Shown here in pieces: positions 1-9,388 of a DNA stretch of 61,370 nucleotides. The notes under the pieces are model-generated. The model did no database searches. It was given only the letters and a program-made list of their open reading frames with translations, and was not told the origin of the DNA. The DNA is from Eubacterium sp. GTDB taxonomy: Bacteria > Bacillota > Clostridia > Lachnospirales > Lachnospiraceae. Numbering within the stretch: the stretch's first letter is position 1; every line of letters starts with the position of its first letter. Where the stretch lies: the NCBI GenBank assembly GCA_024690665.1, contig JAILOU010000004.1, positions 1-61,370 of the forward strand, in the 5' to 3' direction. A program made the translations under genes and the position numbers.

Positions 1-57
1 TGCGCGCCGGATTCGGGTCTGCTTCAGCAGACAAATTCCTGTCCGAATCCGTGCGCA
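1..57. repeat. Nested inverted repeat (stem within stem)
   Basis: Outer arms 1-16 and 43-57 pair over 14 bases with a small internal mismatch (TGCGC..CGGATTCGG against CCGAATCCG.GCGCA). Inside lies a perfect hairpin, GTCTGC (17-22), loop TTCA, GCAGAC (27-32). There is no T-tract on either side, so it is not a standard terminator. It may be an intergenic repeat or a structured RNA. The window edge cuts its left context. Confidence 0.6.
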
Positions 58-69
58 TCCTCGCGGAGC

Positions 70-142
70 GTTTAACTCAGTCGGAGCTTGCGACGGAATG
101 CGTAGCATTCCTAGTCCTTTAGGGTACCCCGACTGAGTTAAC
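70..142. repeat. Nested inverted repeat overlapping the 3' end of the activase gene
   Basis: A perfect 13 bp outer stem, TTAACTCAGTCGG (72-84) with CCGACTGAGTTAA (129-141), encloses a perfect inner hairpin GGAATGC-GTA-GCATTCC (95-111) and the palindrome GGGTACCC (122-129). The right arm contains the stop codon (138-140) of the minus-strand gene. It may end that transcript without a T-tract, or be a mobile intergenic repeat of the same build as the element at 1-57. Confidence 0.65.
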
Positions 143-3100
143 CGATTTGTTCTTTTTCCATTTTGTTCTTGGCAGAAGAGAGCATCAGCTTGATTCGGTT
201 CAGCTGGTTTACTTCTGAAGCACCCGGGTCAAAGTCGATGGCGACAATGTTGGACTCAGGGAACTCATGTCTTAACTTCTTAATAACACCCTTACCTACA
301 ATATGATTTGGCAGGCAGGCAAATGGCTGTGTACATACGATGTTAGGTGCACCCGAATGAATCAGCTCGACCATCTCACCTGTTAAGAACCAGCCTTCCC
401 CGGTCTGGTTACCGATGGAAACAAACGGCCGTGCGTAATCGGCAAGTGTTTCAATCCTTGTTGGCGGTTCAAAGTGAACGCTTTCTTCAAAGGCCTTTCG
501 GGCCGGCTTTCTTAGCCATTCCGTAGCCTTTATACCAAGGTTCGACATACGCATAGATTTCTTAGACATACCAAGAATCTTGTATTTAAAGTTGTTGTTG
601 TAGAAGCAGTATAAGAAAAAGTCAATCAGATCCGGAACAACTGCTTCGGCGCCTTCTGCTTCTAATAATTCTACCAGATGGTTATTAGCAGCCGGCATGA
701 ATTTAACAAGAATCTCTCCGACAATACCGACACGTGGCTTTTTGATGTCCAGAATTGGAAGATTGTCAAAGTCTTTGATGATGTCTCTTACAAGTTTTTT
801 GAACTTGCGGTGTGACGGAATCTTTTTGCTTGTTAAGAATTCGATTACGACTTTCTTCCATTTTTCATGTAAGGCATTCGTAGAACCCTTTTCGGCTTCG
901 TAAGGACGCATTCTGTAGACACAGCGCATAAATACATCACCGATGGCTGCACCATATACGCACTTAATGGCAAGCGGAAGTGTAATCTTAAATCCAGGAT
1001 TACGCTCAAGGCTTGATAAGTTCAGAGAAATAACCGGTACTTCAGGATGACCGATGCGCTCTAAAGCGCGACGGATAAAGCCTACATAGTTCGAAGCACG
1101 GCATCCACCACCGGTCTGACTCATCATAATCGCAGTTCTTGACAAGTCGTATTTACCGGAAGTAATCGCGTCCATAACCTGTCCAACAACCATCATGGAA
1201 GGATAGCAGGCATCGTTATTTACGAACTTCAGACCGGCATCTACTGCGGATTTGTTGTCATTTTCAAGAACTTCTAAGTTATAGCCGCAAGAGTTAAAGG
1301 CCGGAGCCAAAAGGTCAAAGTGCATTGGCGACATCTGCGGAGCAAGAATTGTATAATTCTTGCGCATTTCTTCCGTAAATACGGAACGGGTATAGTTGGC
1401 TTCCACAACCTTTCGGTGTTCAGCCTGGCGCTCTCTGACTTTGATTGCAGAGATTAAGGAACGAACACGAATACGTGCAGCACCTAAGTTGTTTACTTCG
1501 TCAATCTTAAGGCAGGTGTAGATCTTACCGGACTGTACCAGAATATCGCGCACCTGATCGGTTGTTACGGCATCAAGACCGCAACCGAATGAATTGAGCT
1601 GAATCAAATCCAGATTATCTGTTTTCTTTACGTAGTTTGCTGCAGAGTAAAGTCTGGAATGATACATCCACTGGTCAAGTACGATCAAAGGACGTTCGAT
1701 TTCTCCTAAGTTGGAGATGGCATCTTCTGTCAGGATGGCGAATCCGTAAGAGTTAATCATTTCCGGAATACCATGGTTGATCTCAGGGTCGAGATGATAA
1801 GGACGACCGGCAAGAACAATACCACGTTTGTGATGTTCATTTAAGTAGTCAAGCGTTTCCTTACCCTTGTCATACATATCCTGGCGGGCTTTGCCCATTT
1901 CTTCCCATGCCTTCTCGGCTGCGGCTTTTGTTTCACTTGCAGGAATATCAAATTCCTTGGCAAATACTTCTTCTAATCGCTCTGTCAATACCTCAAGGTT
2001 GGTAAATGGCATAAATGGATTTAAGAAGCGTACCTGTCCACTTGTGATTTCGTCTACGTTGTTTTTGATATTTTCTGAATATGACGTAACAATCGGACAG
2101 TTGTAATGGTTATCGGCATCGTCAAACTCCTGTCTTTCATATGGAATGGCAGGGTAGAAGATGAAGTCCGGATTGTGTCTGATCAGCCATGATATATGAC
2201 CGTGCGCTAATTTGGCCGGATAACATTCTGATTCACTTGGGATGGATTCAAGACCCATCTCGTAGATATCTCTCGTGGAAAGTGGTGAGAGAATATAGCG
2301 GAACTTCAGTTCGTTAAAGAAGACTGCCCAAAACGGGAAGTTTTCATACATGTTAAGAACACGCGGAATACCAACGCTTCCTCTCGTTGCTTCTTCTTCA
2401 GACAGTGGTTCGTAACGGAAGATTCTGTTTAATTTATATTCGAACAGGTTCGGCAGTTTTTCTTTGCTCTTTTCCTGTCCAAGACCACGTTCGCAGCGAT
2501 TGCCGGTGATGTACTGACGTCCGCCTGAGAACTTATTGATGGTAAGCAGGCAGTTGTTGGTGCAACCCTTACATCTGGACAATTTGGTTTCGTATTTTAA
2601 ATCATTAATCTGTTCAATACTGAGCATGGAAGAACGTGCGCATTCTTCGTGACGTTCCTTGGCAATCAGGGCAGCACCAAATGCACCCATGATTCCGGCA
2701 ATGTCAGGTCGAACGGCTTCGCAGCCTGAAATCATCTCAAAGCTTCGAAGGACGGCATCATTATAGAAGGTACCACCTTGTACTACGATGTTTTGACCAA
2801 GGTCGGAAGCATCGGTTAGTTTGATTACCTTGAATAATGCATTTTTAATAACCGAATAAGCAAGTCCGGCTGAGATATCGGCAACAGAAGCACCTTCTTT
2901 TTGCGCCTGTTTTACCTTGGAATTCATAAATACCGTACAACGGGTACCAAGGTCGATTGGATTTTTTGCAAATAATGCTTCCTTGGCAAAGTCTTGTACC
3001 GAGAAGTTCAGTGAATTTGCAAATGTCTCAATAAAGGATCCGCATCCTGAAGAACAGGCTTCGTTAAGCTGCACAGAATCAACGGTCTGGTTCTTGATCT

Positions 3101-4394
3101 TAATACATTTCATATCCTGACCACCGATGTCAAGGATACAATCCACATCCGGATTAAAGAAAGCAGCGGCATAGTAATGCGCAACCGTTTCCACTTCGCC
3201 TTCATCAAGCTGAAGTGCGGATTTAATCAGGGCTTCTCCGTATCCGGTAGAGCAGGCATGTACGATGCTGCAGTTATCCGGCATCTTGGAATAGATATCC
3301 TGGATGGCCTTGATGGAGGTGGCAAGAGGAGAGCCGTTGTTATTACTATAGAAAGAATACAGAAGCTTACCGTCTTCTGAAATCAAAGCAATCTTGGTTG
3401 TGGTAGAACCGGCGTCGATACCGAGATAGCAGTTTCCTTCATATTCAGACAGATCCTGTGTCTCTACGTGGTGCTTGCCATGTCTTGTCTGAAACTCTTC
3501 GTAAGCGGCGTCATCTTTAAATAAAGGTTCCATACGGGCTACTTCGAATTCCATATGAATCGGTCTGGACAGATTATCTTCTAATTTGGCCAGAGTCGTT
3601 GTTTTGTCTTCTTCATAATTAAGAGCAGATCCCATAGCTGCGAACAGATGTGAGTTTTCCGGCATGATAGCGTGCTCATCATCCAGATCCAAAGTACGGA
3701 TGAAAGCGGCACGAAGCTGCTCTAAGAAGTGCAGTGGGCCTCCAAGAAATGCTACATGACCGCGGATCGGTTTACCACAGGCAAGACCGGAGATGGTCTG
3801 GTTAACAATTGCCTGAAAGATAGATGCGGACAAGTCTTCCTTGGTTGCGCCTTCGTTGATCAGAGGCTGGATATCGGTCTTGGCAAATACACCACATCTT
3901 GCGGCAATCGGATAGATAGCCTTGTAGTCTTTTGCATATTCATTGACACCGGTAGCATCTGTTTGAAGAAGCGCTGCCATCTGGTCAATAAAAGAACCTG
4001 TACCACCGGCACAGACACCATTCATACGCTGCTCAATATTACCATCTTCAAAATAGATGATTTTCGCATCTTCGCCGCCCAGCTCGATTGCGACATCTGT
4101 CTGCGGAGCAATGTGCTGAAGTGCAGAAGAGACGGCAATAACTTCCTGAACAAACGGAATATCAAGATGCTTTGCAAGTGTCAGACCGCCGGAACCTGTA
4201 ATCATGGCTGCGATTTTTACATCGCCGGTCTTGGCAATTGCTTTTTTTACAAGATCATACAGCGTTTCACGAATGTTAGCGAAATGACGCTGATAATCAG
4301 AAAATACCAATTCATTGTTCTCATCCAATAATGCTATTTTCACAGTGGTAGAACCTATGTCTACTCCCAACTTGAATAAAGATTCATTTAACAT
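138..4394 (-). CDS. Giant acyl-CoA dehydratase activase-like protein (two ASKHA domains + DUF2229-like)
   Basis: About 1418 aa. Two BcrAD/BadFG-type ATPase domains in tandem: the first opens with LGVDIGSTTVKIAL and has CAGGTGSFIDQ; the second opens with YLGIDAGSTTTKIAL (near residue 325) and has EACSSGCGSFIE. A cysteine cluster (CKGCTNNC, later GNRCERG) follows near residue 620, then a long C-terminal part resembling DUF2229 and the 2-hydroxyacyl-CoA dehydratase D-component. Family members activate radical 2-hydroxyacyl-CoA dehydratases by ATP-driven electron transfer from a 4Fe-4S cluster, but no dehydratase genes lie nearby, so the substrate is unknown. The longest frame starts with GTG at 4403; ATG at 4394 is preferred because AAAGGTG then sits six bases upstream. 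It is a lone gene with its own promoter at 4484-4512. Confidence 0.85.
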   Translation of the reverse strand: MLNESLFKLGVDIGSTTVKIALLDENNELVFSDYQRHFANIRETLYDLVKKAIAKTGDVKIAAMITGSGGLTLAKHLDIPFVQEVIAVSSALQHIAPQTDVAIELGGEDAKIIYFEDGNIEQRMNGVCAGGTGSFIDQMAALLQTDATGVNEYAKDYKAIYPIAARCGVFAKTDIQPLINEGATKEDLSASIFQAIVNQTISGLACGKPIRGHVAFLGGPLHFLEQLRAAFIRTLDLDDEHAIMPENSHLFAAMGSALNYEEDKTTTLAKLEDNLSRPIHMEFEVARMEPLFKDDAAYEEFQTRHGKHHVETQDLSEYEGNCYLGIDAGSTTTKIALISEDGKLLYSFYSNNNGSPLATSIKAIQDIYSKMPDNCSIVHACSTGYGEALIKSALQLDEGEVETVAHYYAAAFFNPDVDCILDIGGQDMKCIKIKNQTVDSVQLNEACSSGCGSFIETFANSLNFSVQDFAKEALFAKNPIDLGTRCTVFMNSKVKQAQKEGASVADISAGLAYSVIKNALFKVIKLTDASDLGQNIVVQGGTFYNDAVLRSFEMISGCEAVRPDIAGIMGAFGAALIAKERHEECARSSMLSIEQINDLKYETKLSRCKGCTNNCLLTINKFSGGRQYITGNRCERGLGQEKSKEKLPNLFEYKLNRIFRYEPLSEEEATRGSVGIPRVLNMYENFPFWAVFFNELKFRYILSPLSTRDIYEMGLESIPSESECYPAKLAHGHISWLIRHNPDFIFYPAIPYERQEFDDADNHYNCPIVTSYSENIKNNVDEITSGQVRFLNPFMPFTNLEVLTERLEEVFAKEFDIPASETKAAAEKAWEEMGKARQDMYDKGKETLDYLNEHHKRGIVLAGRPYHLDPEINHGIPEMINSYGFAILTEDAISNLGEIERPLIVLDQWMYHSRLYSAANYVKKTDNLDLIQLNSFGCGLDAVTTDQVRDILVQSGKIYTCLKIDEVNNLGAARIRVRSLISAIKVRERQAEHRKVVEANYTRSVFTEEMRKNYTILAPQMSPMHFDLLAPAFNSCGYNLEVLENDNKSAVDAGLKFVNNDACYPSMMVVGQVMDAITSGKYDLSRTAIMMSQTGGGCRASNYVGFIRRALERIGHPEVPVISLNLSSLERNPGFKITLPLAIKCVYGAAIGDVFMRCVYRMRPYEAEKGSTNALHEKWKKVVIEFLTSKKIPSHRKFKKLVRDIIKDFDNLPILDIKKPRVGIVGEILVKFMPAANNHLVELLEAEGAEAVVPDLIDFFLYCFYNNNFKYKILGMSKKSMRMSNLGIKATEWLRKPARKAFEESVHFEPPTRIETLADYARPFVSIGNQTGEGWFLTGEMVELIHSGAPNIVCTQPFACLPNHIVGKGVIKKLRHEFPESNIVAIDFDPGASEVNQLNRIKLMLSSAKNKMEKEQIG

Positions 4395-4483
4395 AAATTT
4401 CACCTTTTTTCCTTAACAATAGTTTCTAGTTATGATAAGATTAGTAAATAGCTTTTTTACCAAACAGTTTTCAAATCTTACCT

Positions 4484-4512
4484 ATTATACGATACAGTAG
4501 TGAAAAAAACAA
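4484..4512 (-). promoter_or_regulatory. Promoter of the activase-like gene
   Basis: On the minus strand: -35 TTGTTT (4507-4512), 17 bp spacer, -10 TATAAT (4484-4489). It lies about 90 bp before the chosen start. Seen by eye; sigma-A type. Confidence 0.6.
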
Positions 4513-4569
4513 ATAAACTTTATATGAACTAATAGGAAAGATAATTTCATAAATACAGGAGGAATTGGA

Positions 4570-5409
4570 ATGAATTTTCTTAACAAACTAGAACGGTCAT
4601 TTCTCGGGAAATTAGCGATTCCCAACCTGATGCGTATTATTATCGGTGCGTATGTGGTGGGATATATTATACAGATAACAAACCCGGCGTTCGTAGCTTA
4701 TCTGACACTGGAACCGTATTACATCCTGCATGGACAGATCTGGAGACTTGTGAGCTGGATTTTGATTCCGCCAAGCCGCGGTATTATCTGGGCGATTATC
4801 ATGATGATTTTCTACTATCAGTTAGGTGGCGCCCTTGAAAGAACTTGGGGAACTTTCCGCTTTAATGTCTATATCTGGGGTGGTATGATCTTCACAATAG
4901 CCGGAGCATTTTTGTTGTATGCAATCTATGGAGCCACAACCGGGCAGGCCGTAGCAATGGGTTCTTATTTTAGTACCTACTATATTAATATGTCGATCTT
5001 TTTGGCATTTGCCGTATGCTACCCCGATATGGAGATTATGCTATACTTTATATTGCCGATTAAGATGAAGTGGCTTTCTATTTTCTATGTTGCATTGGTA
5101 GTGTATAATATGTTTACGACAAATTGGGCAGGCCGTATGGCAATCTTTATGTCGCTGCTTAATTTCCTTGTATTTTTCCTTCTTACAAGAAATTACAAGA
5201 AGATATCACCTAAGGAAGTGCATAGAAAACAGACTTACAGACGGCAGACCCGTACGAATACGCGTGCGACAATTACAAAACATCGCTGCGTGGTATGTGG
5301 CAGAACAGAAAAAGACGATCCAAGCCTGGAATTTCGATTCTGTTCGAAGTGTAACGGTAATTTTGAATATTGTCAGGATCATCTGTTTACACACCAGCAT
5401 ATCAAATAA
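4570..5409 (+). CDS. Rhomboid-fold membrane protein, probably proteolytically inactive, with C-terminal zinc-ribbon
   Basis: 279 aa with about six hydrophobic spans between residues 18 and 215. HGQIWRLVSWILIPP and YYQLGGALERTWGTF match the first-loop and second-helix pattern of rhomboids, and AVCYPDMEIMLYFILPIKMKWL-like sequence (shortened here) fits the segment after the catalytic helix. The GxSG serine motif expected just before it is absent (the place reads FSTYYINMS), so it is probably a pseudoprotease. The last ~42 residues hold CVVC..FCSKC..YCQDHLFTHQH, a likely zinc site on the cytosolic side. AGGAGG lies six bases or so upstream of the ATG. It precedes glnS by 20 bp and may be cotranscribed. 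The fold assignment is by pattern only. Confidence 0.65.
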   Translation: MNFLNKLERSFLGKLAIPNLMRIIIGAYVVGYIIQITNPAFVAYLTLEPYYILHGQIWRLVSWILIPPSRGIIWAIIMMIFYYQLGGALERTWGTFRFNVYIWGGMIFTIAGAFLLYAIYGATTGQAVAMGSYFSTYYINMSIFLAFAVCYPDMEIMLYFILPIKMKWLSIFYVALVVYNMFTTNWAGRMAIFMSLLNFLVFFLLTRNYKKISPKEVHRKQTYRRQTRTNTRATITKHRCVVCGRTEKDDPSLEFRFCSKCNGNFEYCQDHLFTHQHIK

Positions 5410-5429
5410 GAAGAGAGGAATTATGATTC

Positions 5430-7121
5430 ATGGGAATTGATAAGGAAGAACTAGAAGAAAAGGAAGAGAAGGTTTCCAGAAATTTTATTCAATTAGAAAT
5501 TGATAAAGATCTTGCAGAAGGAAGATATGATACTGTATGTACACGTTTCCCACCGGAACCGAATGGTTATCTGCATATTGGACATGCGAAGTCTATTCTT
5601 TTGAATTATGGACTTTCCAAGGAATTCGGTGGAAAGTTTAATATGCGATTTGACGATACGAATCCGACAAAAGAGAGGATGGAATTTGTAGAGTCTATTA
5701 AGGAAGATGTAAAGTGGCTCGGTGCAGACTGGGAAGACAGATTATACTTTGCATCCAATTATTTTGATACGATGTATGAGTGCGCTGTTAAGCTGATTAA
5801 AAAAGGAAAAGCGTATGTATCGGAACTGACACCGGAGCAGATGAGAGAGTATCGCGGTGATTTTACGCATGGTGCCAAAGAAGATCCGGCAGCCGGTAGA
5901 AGCGTTGAGGAGAATCTCGCATTATTTGAAAAGATGAAAAACGGAGAGGTAGAAGACGGTAAGATGACGCTTCGTGCCCGCATTGATATCAATTCTCCGA
6001 ACATGAACATGAGAGATCCGGTTATTTACCGAGTGGCTCATATGACACATCACAATACCGGTGATCAGTGGTGCATCTATCCGATGTATGATTTTGCACA
6101 TCCGATTGAAGATGCCATTGAAGGTGTAACACATTCCATCTGTACACTGGAGTTTGAAGATCACAGACCGCTTTATGAATGGGTTGTACGCGAGACGGAA
6201 TGGGAACATCCGCCAAGACAGATAGAGTTTGCAAAGTTATATCTGGAGAATATCGTCACCGGTAAGCGCTATATTAAAAAACTGGTAGAAGACGGAATTG
6301 TAGATGGCTGGGATGACCCGCGCCTTGTTTCGATTTCGGGTCTTAGAAGAAGAGGATTTACACCGGAATCGATTCAAAAGTTTGTGGAATTATCCGGCGT
6401 TTCCAAGGCGAATTCCGTATCGGATTATGCAATGCTTGAATACTGCGTGCGCGAGGACTTAAAGCCAAAAGCACCTCGATATATGGCGGTTTTAGATCCG
6501 ATTAAGGTGATTATTGATAATTATCCGGAAGGTCAGACAGAAGAGATGGAAGTGACCAACAATCCGGAAAATGAAGAACTTGGCAAGAGAAAGGTTCCAT
6601 TTTCAAGAGAAATCTATATTGACCGTGAGGACTTTATGGAAGAACCGCCTAGAAAGTACTTCCGTTTGTATCCGGGCAATGAAGTGCGTCTTATGAGTGC
6701 GTATTTTGTGACCTGTACAAGTTATGAGAAGGATGAGCAGGGCAAGGTGACTTGCGTTCACTGTACTTATGATCCGGCATCCAGAGGTGGTAATTCACCG
6801 GACGGAAGAAAAGTAAAGGGAACAATTCACTGGGTAAATGCTGCAACCGCAATTGATGCCACGGTTCGTAATTATGAGAATCTGGTTGACGAGGAAAAAG
6901 GCGTTTATGATGAAGAGGGTAATCTGAATCTGAATCCAAATTCCATGGAAGTTCTTACAGCTTGTAAGTTGGAACCGACATTTGCCGGCTCTGAGGCGTA
7001 TGACAGTTTCCAGTTTGTCAGACATGGCTTTTATTGTGTGGACGCGAAGGATTCAAAGCCTGATCATCTTGTGTTTAATCGCATTGTGTCATTAAAGAGT
7101 TCTTTTAAATTGCCAAAATAA
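5430..7121 (+). CDS. glnS: Glutaminyl-tRNA synthetase
   Basis: 563 aa, class Ic aminoacyl-tRNA synthetase that charges tRNA-Gln directly. The HIGH motif is in [15 protein letters not shown] (residues 41-55), and [18 protein letters not shown] is the GlnRS-specific block. The second signature, normally MSKR/KMSKS-like, reads VTGKR (residues 276-280): the lysine is kept but Ser is replaced by Gly. The C-terminal anticodon-binding beta barrels follow ([20 protein letters not shown] and HWVNA). Many Firmicutes lack GlnRS and use GatCAB amidation instead, so this gene was probably acquired early in the lineage. GAGAGGA lies about 10 bases upstream of the ATG. Confidence 0.95.
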   Translation: MGIDKEELEEKEEKVSRNFIQLEIDKDLAEGRYDTVCTRFPPEPNGYLHIGHAKSILLNYGLSKEFGGKFNMRFDDTNPTKERMEFVESIKEDVKWLGADWEDRLYFASNYFDTMYECAVKLIKKGKAYVSELTPEQMREYRGDFTHGAKEDPAAGRSVEENLALFEKMKNGEVEDGKMTLRARIDINSPNMNMRDPVIYRVAHMTHHNTGDQWCIYPMYDFAHPIEDAIEGVTHSICTLEFEDHRPLYEWVVRETEWEHPPRQIEFAKLYLENIVTGKRYIKKLVEDGIVDGWDDPRLVSISGLRRRGFTPESIQKFVELSGVSKANSVSDYAMLEYCVREDLKPKAPRYMAVLDPIKVIIDNYPEGQTEEMEVTNNPENEELGKRKVPFSREIYIDREDFMEEPPRKYFRLYPGNEVRLMSAYFVTCTSYEKDEQGKVTCVHCTYDPASRGGNSPDGRKVKGTIHWVNAATAIDATVRNYENLVDEEKGVYDEEGNLNLNPNSMEVLTACKLEPTFAGSEAYDSFQFVRHGFYCVDAKDSKPDHLVFNRIVSLKSSFKLPK

Positions 7122-7155
7122 ATCGCGAAAGATATGAAAGAGAAGGTGGATGATT

Positions 7156-7899
7156 ATGTCAGAAGGAATTACACCGCAGCAACAAGAAACACAGTATATA
7201 TTTGAAAAAAAGTATACCTGTCCGTGTTGTGATAAAGTGTTTGCTTCCAAAACACTAAAAAGTGGAAGAGTTAGAAGAGACGAGAGTGGTCCGGATCTTA
7301 GACCAAAAGCTAAGGGAATTGATATCTTAAAGTATCAGGTCATTATGTGTCCGAATTGTGGTTATTCTACATTGCTGCAAAACTTTGGAAAGCTGTCTTC
7401 ACTGCAGATTAAACTGATTCGAGAGAAAGTTAGCGAAGGATTTAAGCCCAGAGCGGCTGTGGAAATCCCAACGGTTACGTATGATATGGCGTTAGATGCG
7501 TATATTCATGCAATGAAATGTGCAGAAGCAAGAATGGGAAAACAAAGTGAAAAAGCATATCTTTCGTTAATTGTGCATTGGATATTAGATTCTAAGGCAG
7601 CGATGGAAGAAGATGAAAAGCTGAAAAAGATGTATGAGGAAAAGAGCGAGATCTTTTATAAGTCTGCTTATGATGGATTTGTAAAGGCAATTGCAGAAGA
7701 GTATTTCCCGATGGCTGGTATGGATGAGACGACGGTTGATTATCTTGTTGCATATATGGCGTTTCATTTTGGACAGCTTGAAGTGGCATCTAAATTATTG
7801 TCACAGGTTTTGACGAACCAGATGGCACCGCGTCGATTAAAAGATCGTGCTTTGGAGTTAAAAGATCAAATTGTAGAACAGATCAAAAAGGGAAAATAA
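7156..7899 (+). CDS. DUF2225 family zinc-binding protein
   Basis: About 247 aa, soluble. Two cysteine pairs, CPCC near residue 23 and CPNCGYS near residue 65, fit a zinc site and the DUF2225 pattern; the rest is helical with tetratricopeptide-like character (AYIHAMKCAEARMGK, HFGQLEVASKLLSQVL). The function of the family is not established. The frame has an ATG at 7150, but AAGGTGG then would be too close; ATG at 7156 has proper spacing. It follows glnS by 34 bp and is followed by a strong bidirectional terminator. Confidence 0.8.
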   Translation: MSEGITPQQQETQYIFEKKYTCPCCDKVFASKTLKSGRVRRDESGPDLRPKAKGIDILKYQVIMCPNCGYSTLLQNFGKLSSLQIKLIREKVSEGFKPRAAVEIPTVTYDMALDAYIHAMKCAEARMGKQSEKAYLSLIVHWILDSKAAMEEDEKLKKMYEEKSEIFYKSAYDGFVKAIAEEYFPMAGMDETTVDYLVAYMAFHFGQLEVASKLLSQVLTNQMAPRRLKDRALELKDQIVEQIKKGK

Positions 7900-7910
7900 T
7901 CTATATAGAT

Positions 7911-7947
7911 AAAGGCAGAGGAAATGATTCCTCTGCCTTGATTTTTA
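7911..7947. terminator. Bidirectional terminator between DUF2225 gene and argG
   Basis: Perfect 12 bp stem, AAGGCAGAGGAA (7912-7923), loop ATGA, TTCCTCTGCCTT (7928-7939), followed by GATTTTTAT. On the minus strand it overlaps the region just after the argG stop and is preceded by A-rich sequence, so it can serve both convergent genes. Confidence 0.85.
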
Positions 7948-9171
7948 TTTGTTGTTTTTTTCGATTTCAGCCATCTTCATCGCGCGAACCTTCAGTGGAA
8001 GTCCGAATAAAGTGATGAAGCCTTCTGCATCGTGGTGGTCGTATAAATCTCCGGTTGTAAAGCTTGCAAGTGATTCGCTGTACAGTGAGTAAGGAGAAGT
8101 AGTACCGGCTTTGATGATGTTACCTTTGTAGAGTTTGAATTTAACTTCACCGGTTACATACTGCTGTGTAGACTCAACAAAAGCCTGAACAGCTTCACGA
8201 AGTGGTGTGAACCATTTTCCTTCGTATACGATCTGAGCCATTAAGTTGCCCATATCTTTTTTTGTTCTTAAAGTGTCACGATCAAGAACCAGTTCTTCAA
8301 GCTGCTCGTGAGCTTCCATCAGGATGGTTCCGCCCGGTGTTTCATAAACGCCACGGCTCTTCATACCAACAACACGGTTTTCTACGATATCTACAATACC
8401 AACACCATGTTTTCCGCCAAGTGCGTTAAGCTTACGAATGATGTCAGAAACTTTCATTTTCTCACCATTGACAGAAGTAGGAACACCCTTTTCAAATGTC
8501 ATAGTTACATATTCACCTTCATCCGGCGCTTTTTCAGGAGAAACTCCAAGAACGAGAAGGTGATCAAAGTTTGGCTCAACGGCAGGATCTTCAAGTTCAA
8601 GACCTTCATGGCTGATGTGCCATAAATTACGGTCACGGCTGTAGCTTGTATCAGCAGAAAATGGAAGATCGATACCATGTGCTTTACAGTATTTAATCTC
8701 AGCTTCACGAGAATCCATATCCCATTTGTCATCACGCCATGCTGCGATGATCTTGATGTCAGGAGCAAGAGCTTTAATTCCAAGCTCGAAACGAATCTGG
8801 TCATTTCCCTTTCCTGTTGCACCGTGACAGATTGCAGTAGCACCTTCAAGACGAGCAACCTTTACAAGAGCCTTGGCAATTCCCGGACGAGCCATAGAAG
8901 TTCCAAGAAGATACTTGTTTTCATAGATGGCGTCTGCCTGAACACATGGAACAATATAATCGTCGCAGAATTCGTCGGTAATATCTTCAATATATAATTT
9001 AGAAGCACCGGAGAGTTTTGCGCGCTCTTCGAGTCCGTCAAGTTCTTCTTCCTGTCCGCAGTCAACGCAGCAGCAGATTACTTCATAATCATAGTTTTCT
9101 TTCAGCCATGGGATGATCGCTGTCGTATCAAGACCACCTGAATACGCTAATACAACTTTTTCTTTTGCCAT
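7945..9171 (-). CDS. argG: Argininosuccinate synthase
   Basis: 408 aa. Joins citrulline and aspartate at the cost of ATP to give argininosuccinate. The N-terminal AYSGGLDTT is the ATP pyrophosphatase P-loop; GATGKGNDQIRFE and YSRDRNLWHIS are family blocks for citrulline and aspartate binding. The open frame extends ten codons further, but MAKEKVVLAYSGG at 9171 is preceded by AGTGAGG with good spacing and matches the usual start. Divergent from argC across a 275 bp region with two ARG boxes. argH and argF are not in the window. Confidence 0.96.
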   Translation of the reverse strand: MAKEKVVLAYSGGLDTTAIIPWLKENYDYEVICCCVDCGQEEELDGLEERAKLSGASKLYIEDITDEFCDDYIVPCVQADAIYENKYLLGTSMARPGIAKALVKVARLEGATAICHGATGKGNDQIRFELGIKALAPDIKIIAAWRDDKWDMDSREAEIKYCKAHGIDLPFSADTSYSRDRNLWHISHEGLELEDPAVEPNFDHLLVLGVSPEKAPDEGEYVTMTFEKGVPTSVNGEKMKVSDIIRKLNALGGKHGVGIVDIVENRVVGMKSRGVYETPGGTILMEAHEQLEELVLDRDTLRTKKDMGNLMAQIVYEGKWFTPLREAVQAFVESTQQYVTGEVKFKLYKGNIIKAGTTSPYSLYSESLASFTTGDLYDHHDAEGFITLFGLPLKVRAMKMAEIEKNNK

Positions 9172-9272
9172 AATAAATAGCCTCACTTTCTTTTTATACA
9201 TTCATGCTTAACGCATTTGTTTTCTTCGCTTTCACTAATATACCTTATTTAAAAGTGTGATGCAAGAGAAAA

Positions 9273-9302
9273 AATATACATTAAAAATGAATAAATATAC
9301 AA
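9273..9302 (-). promoter_or_regulatory. Putative argG promoter overlapping an ARG box
   Basis: Minus strand: -35 TTGTAT (9297-9302), 18 bp spacer, -10 TATATT (9273-9278). The -35 lies inside the ARG box at 9288-9301, so ArgR/AhrC binding would block RNA polymerase. The promoter is A/T-rich and less certain than the argC one. Confidence 0.45.
9288..9301. promoter_or_regulatory. ARG box 1 (ArgR/AhrC operator)
   Basis: TGAATAAATATACA fits the arginine repressor half-site pair TGNATNNNNATNCA at every fixed position. It lies in the argG promoter. Confidence 0.65.
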
Positions 9303-9359
9303 AAATATGTATAAACCTCATAAACATGATAAAATCTATTGTTTATAATAGATTGGGCA

Positions 9360-9388
9360 TTGATTTTGTAAAGAATAATATGTATAAT
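9360..9388 (+). promoter_or_regulatory. argC promoter
   Basis: -35 TTGATT (9360-9365), 17 bp spacer, -10 TATAAT (9383-9388). The expected start near 9395 gives a leader of about 50 nt before argC. The -10 lies inside ARG box 2. A second TATAAT at 9344-9349 has no good -35 and sits in the inverted repeat AATCTATT/AATAGATT (9333-9354). Confidence 0.7.

Noticed and set aside
3729-4331. 200-codon open frame on the plus strand opposite the activase gene
   Set aside because: It has no ribosome binding site and its product is low-quality, Cys/Ile/Asn-rich sequence; it is the shadow of a strongly supported gene.
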